DNA of 64,000 nucleotides, taken from Nepenthes gracilis. Lineage: Eukaryota > Streptophyta > Magnoliopsida > Caryophyllales > Nepenthaceae. Shown piece after piece: positions 60,431 to 64,000 of the stretch (the first letter of the stretch is position 1; each line of letters starts with the position of its first letter). The notes beneath the pieces are model-generated. The model searched no databases and was not told the origin of the DNA. It worked only from the letters and a program-made list of their open reading frames with translations. Position numbers and translations under genes: made by a program. Where the stretch lies: the NCBI GenBank assembly GCA_033239525.1, contig BSYO01000028.1:14253597-14317596 (forward strand). Direction: 5' to 3'.

Positions 60431-61574
60431 TGATGCGTATCTGGATCCGACTTCGAACAAATTCGGATTCGTCTGGATAGTTCGACCCGACTCCGTTCAC
60501 TGAGTCTGAATCCTGCACACCACTAAAGTGAATAAGAGGTCAGTGTGTCGGCGAGAGGTTGTCCCATCAAAAACACTCCGACGCTCAAGTCAGTAAAAAT
60601 CCTTCGAAGCAAGGAAGGAAAACTGATAAGTAAAGGAGAGAGAGAGAGAGAGTAGGATGGTCGGGAGTGTTGGCCCGTTGAGAATGTGAGTTCTCGCTTC
60701 CTGCTCACAGAGAGCGTGTGGAAGTGGCGTCCTGAAAGCGTGGAAGCTTTAGGAAACGATTCTCAAAAAGCCAAAAGGTCTCCTGGAATCTGGAGGCCTT
60801 TGGTGGGATTGGAGGATGAACGCTTGTGCAAAGAGAAGGAGAAGATGAGTCACTGTTCAAGCTCTGTAAGCGTTCGTGAGTTAGACTGTTGGAAGTCTTT
60901 TAGAAAGCTTGTTCTGAATGTTCTCAAGAAGACAAGTTAGATAGTGAGTAAGAGAGCTTCTGTTTCTTTGTAAGCGTGCGTGTTTGTCTGTGAGCATGTG
61001 TGTGTCTTCCAGAACGAAGACCTCAAGCTTATATGGATAGCAGGAGAGCCACATTCTCTGGGCAAGGTGACGTGTTCTTCTTGGACTGGCAATAGCGGCT
61101 TTCTCAAAGTTGGTGGGCTTGACAGTCGTGATTTGATGGATCCTTTTCCTGCCGAACAATGTAACGGATATTCAAATCATCTTAGCACTTTGTGACCGTT
61201 TTGACTCCAATGGTGGCGCTGACTTCCTTGCCGCCTTTTTGGAGAAGATTAGCTTTTAGGAAAGCGGATGATCATGAAAGGATCGTTGCTTTTCGTGCAT
61301 GAGTCCGCCTGCCAATTTGGGCTTGGGCCGTAGCAGGTTTAACGCCCTTTTGGGCCTGCAGTTACAGTACATCCGGTTAACACTCAAGTTGATCGTCTGT
61401 ACGCGAGTTGGCCGCCTGCTGGTGTCTCAACGTTCAACGCTGGCATTGACCGTTTTTGGCCTTTCAGGATTTGGGCTTTCGCCTCTTGTTGGGCCGTTGT
61501 TTGAGTTGACCGTCCAGCAGGTCATTTGGGCCCTCTTTGACCGTGGGTCAGCCCATATTATGGCATACCCATCA
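60431..61574 (-). mobile_element. Solo LTR between the VARICOSE promoter and start codon
   Basis: On the minus strand it starts TGATGGGTATGCC and ends ATCCAGATACGCATCA, matching the starts and ends of the Tat-like LTRs at 23318 and 43922. Perfect 5-bp target duplicates GATTA lie at 60426-60430 and 61575-61579. It contains a (GA)n run near 60638-60653. Frames inside it (for example 60686-60940 and 61299-61634) are not genes. If the leader intron inferred for VARICOSE is right, the LTR lies inside that intron. Confidence 0.83.
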
Positions 61575-61982
61575 GATTATGTTTTGATGGGTTACTGCTA
61601 TGTTTTTAGTTTAACTGCTAAAAAATCAGGTTAAAAGTTATAGGTTTTTTTTTTTCCTTTTTGGGAGTCGTCGTTAACTGATGGAAAACATTTTATGGCA
61701 AAATTTAGACCTGTTGCCTCTGGCAACCTCTGGCCTTTCACTATGTACCACCGACATGACTGTTACATTCATCTGACTCTTGCCCCCGCCCCCCACCCCT
61801 CCTGGGAAACTGCCGCTAAAATATGTGGAAAGCAAAAGGAAAGCAAAATTACTAGTCGTTAGCTTACTCTGCCTCTTTTTATTGTGATTGTATCCAGAAA
61901 TTTTTATCAAATTACTGATCTGTTGATTTTTTTTATCATTTAGATTGATTTAGTTGCCTCATTTGATGATCGTTACTGAGTC

Positions 61983-62792
61983 ATGGCTTCCACCGGAAAT
62001 CTAAACCAACAACAAAGCGGGCCATTTGACACGAATAAGTACTTCAAGCCATCAAACATGACTTCTTCACAAAACCCTAGCAATTTGGACACCTCTTCAC
62101 CATTTCTCGCCCCTTCTCCTCCTCCTGCTGCTGCTTATGGTCTAACCCCATCCTCCTCTTACCCTCCACTTACTGGCCCCTACTCATTTCCCCCTCAAAC
62201 TCCCCCATTTTACCACATGGCCTTGCCTCAAGATCAGCTCTCTAACCTGCATCACCAGAGGTCTGTCTCATTCCCTACCCCTCCTCTCCAGCCTACTCTC
62301 ACTAATGCCACTTCTCAACACACTAATCCTGGTGCTAGATTGATGGCTTTGCTTAGTGCCCCGCCATCCAATTTCGACTATTCGCACCAACCTGCCATTC
62401 CCTTGACCACCATTCAGTCGTCTTCTTCAGGAGGTTCAGACTTTTTGATGCCTGTGAACATGCCGGTTTCAGCTTCAGGCCAGCCTCTTCATGCTATTAA
62501 TTCCGCAATTTCCCAGCCTGCCCCTATGCGAATGCCAAGCAGTAAACTACCAAAGGGGAGGCATTTGGTTGGCGATCATGTGGTTTACGATGTGGATGTG
62601 AGGTTGCAAGGCGAGGTGCAACCACAACTTGAAGTTACACCAATCACAAAGTATGTCTCAGATCCTGGGCTCATCTTGGGGCACCAAATTGCTGTCAATA
62701 AGACATACATATGTTATGGGCTTAAGCTGGGAGCAGTCCGGGTGCTCAATATAAACACTGCATTGCGATCTCTGCTGCGTGGTCATACACAG
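61983..62792 (+). CDS. VCS: VARICOSE (EDC4-type mRNA-decapping scaffold), first coding exon, partial
   Basis: The exon encodes 270 residues and ends at a donor CACACAG|GTTCAC. The protein starts [11 protein letters not shown]. The first 190 residues are Pro/Ser/Gln-rich and disordered ([23 protein letters not shown] [11 protein letters not shown]). From about 190 the conserved N-terminal domain begins ([33 protein letters not shown], [18 protein letters not shown]), leading into the WD40 repeats. VARICOSE holds DCP1 and DCP2 together in cytoplasmic P-bodies and promotes 5' decapping and mRNA decay. The Arabidopsis protein is about 1,340 residues, so most of the gene, including the rest of the WD domain, lies beyond 64000. 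The ATG has a good plant context (GTCATGGC). Confidence 0.93.
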
Positions 62793-64000
62793 GTTCACTG
62801 TCCCTTATAGAATGAATCTTGTGTGAAATGTCATGATAGCTTCTATGGGAAAGTTCCTGTTAGCTTGAATTATCATGTTATGGTAACTTTCTATTTGTGC
62901 TTACTATTTCTTGCTTCGTTTTTTCCCCCTTCAGTTTTGGTGTTATTCCTCCACTGACCCCTGGAAACAAGATTTGGTTTTACTGTGTTGCAGTGGTTGC
63001 CATATCAGGGCTTAAGTAGTTACTTATTTCCTCCATGACTTTCAATGCACAAAGATGTCAGAGCTCTGAGATTCTGTCTTAAGCAGAAAAGTAGTCTGTT
63101 CTTCTGGAGCATAATTTTCTTGTAGTTTAGTGCTTGAGTTCCTCTTTTTTTGTGTGAATTTTCAGCTGGCAGTTTTAGCAGGATCAGAACTACCATATGC
63201 TTGAAAAGTCTTTTCTTGCAACATAGTTAAGGAATATTTCTCATTTACTTTTTCTTCAATTTCAACTCCTTTAGAGGGTTGTCATAGGTTGTATGAGAAT
63301 AATGATAATACTAGTTTGAACTAATTTGGAAGTAACATTGTTTTAAATTGTTGTGTCACGGGTGTATAGTTGACAAACATAAGGGTCATCGCGTCTATAT
63401 AGTAATGGTTAGGGTGCATGTTGTGACTCATATTCAAATCTGGTGATGGTCTTACCACTTGCTTAGGCCAATGACTTGGGTCCAATGCCCATTGACTTCC
63501 CTCATCTTACCTATCCTGCTTGGAGGGGTGTGGGAGGAGTAGGAGTTAATTTTAGCGAAACAGTTCATTGCATGTTTATTTAATTGTACTGCTTTTACTT
63601 TATACATTCTATCCAAGCTGTTCATTGGAAGTTTATTCAATTGTAGTATGTTTTATTAGAACATTCTATGCCACTTGAGGTGCATGCAAATGACCAATGC
63701 CCAGGTTGTTCTCATAGATTGAACTATAACCTCCAAGTTACAATAGGGTAATCTTATAGTTGCGCCTGGACTCAACCGCTATTGGTCAACATGATGACTA
63801 GGAAAATTAGGTCAGGTGTATTTTGTTTCTTGGTTATTCATCTTAAAATTTGTGGACACATTACTCCATGAGGATTTGAGAGTTAGTGAGATTAATATGT
63901 GGCATATGCTGGATGAAAATATTGGAAACAGGCAGGAATGATAGAGTGGCTTATGTTTTGATTTATGCATTAGCCAATTAAAGCATTCGTTTTAGGTTTG
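62793..64000 (+). other. VCS: Intron 1 (after the first coding exon) of VARICOSE, open-ended
   Basis: No continuation of the WD40 region (expected to begin RVTDMAFFAED-like) is found before the window ends, so the intron is longer than 1.2 kb. I see no transposon in it. Confidence 0.6.

Noticed and set aside
60686..61634. Frames of 84-111 codons upstream of VARICOSE
   Set aside because: They lie within the solo LTR at 60431-61574, which is bounded by perfect target duplicates.

Overview
The window is nuclear DNA of a flowering plant, most likely a core eudicot. Three host genes with many GT-AG introns encode plant orthologues: a uridine kinase-like protein (UKL), an At1g21780-type BTB/POZ protein and VARICOSE. 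All three are on the + strand. The rest is AT-rich intergenic DNA and layered LTR retrotransposons. I saw no bacterial, organellar or CRISPR features. All calls come from reading the sequence; no alignment or database search was run, so family names rest on recognised motifs.

Layout. 1-2,995: AT-rich DNA with one clean solo LTR (1161-1799). 3,000-31,400: the UKL gene, with a proposed untranslated first exon ending at 3149, a start codon at 16914 and 14 coding exons to 31117. Its first intron (about 13.7 kb if the untranslated exon is right) holds a small Met-primed LTR element (5551-16639). A Tat-like Ty3/gypsy element (6051-14310) is inserted in the left LTR of that small element. Intron 6 holds a solo LTR split by a second solo LTR (23318-26911). 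33,022-37,158: a minus-strand, non-autonomous LTR element carrying intronless pieces of three unrelated host genes (FKBP immunophilin, TOM1-like GAT domain, transketolase), fused in one reading frame with a single stop. 40,150-42,693: the BTB gene, whose leader has two uORFs chained by ATGA overlaps. 43,922-57,824: a second, fuller Tat-like element (gag, protease, RT, RNase H, integrase, antisense ORF) with a truncated 3' LTR, a 57-bp minisatellite, and a 2.2-kb solo LTR inside it. 59,880-64,000: the promoter, leader and first coding exon of VARICOSE, with a solo LTR (60431-61574) between promoter and start codon.

How the parts relate. The host genes have unconnected jobs: pyrimidine salvage, probable CUL3 ubiquitin-ligase adaptor, and mRNA-decapping scaffold. 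They form no operon or cluster. The history of the region is retrotransposon insertion, nesting and LTR-LTR recombination: four elements with paired LTRs and five solo LTRs, each with identical or 4-of-5 matching 5-bp target duplications. The most unusual items are the gene-capturing LTR element, the chained uORFs of the BTB gene, and the W-box minisatellite with a triplicated TATA box at the 3' end of the second Tat-like element.
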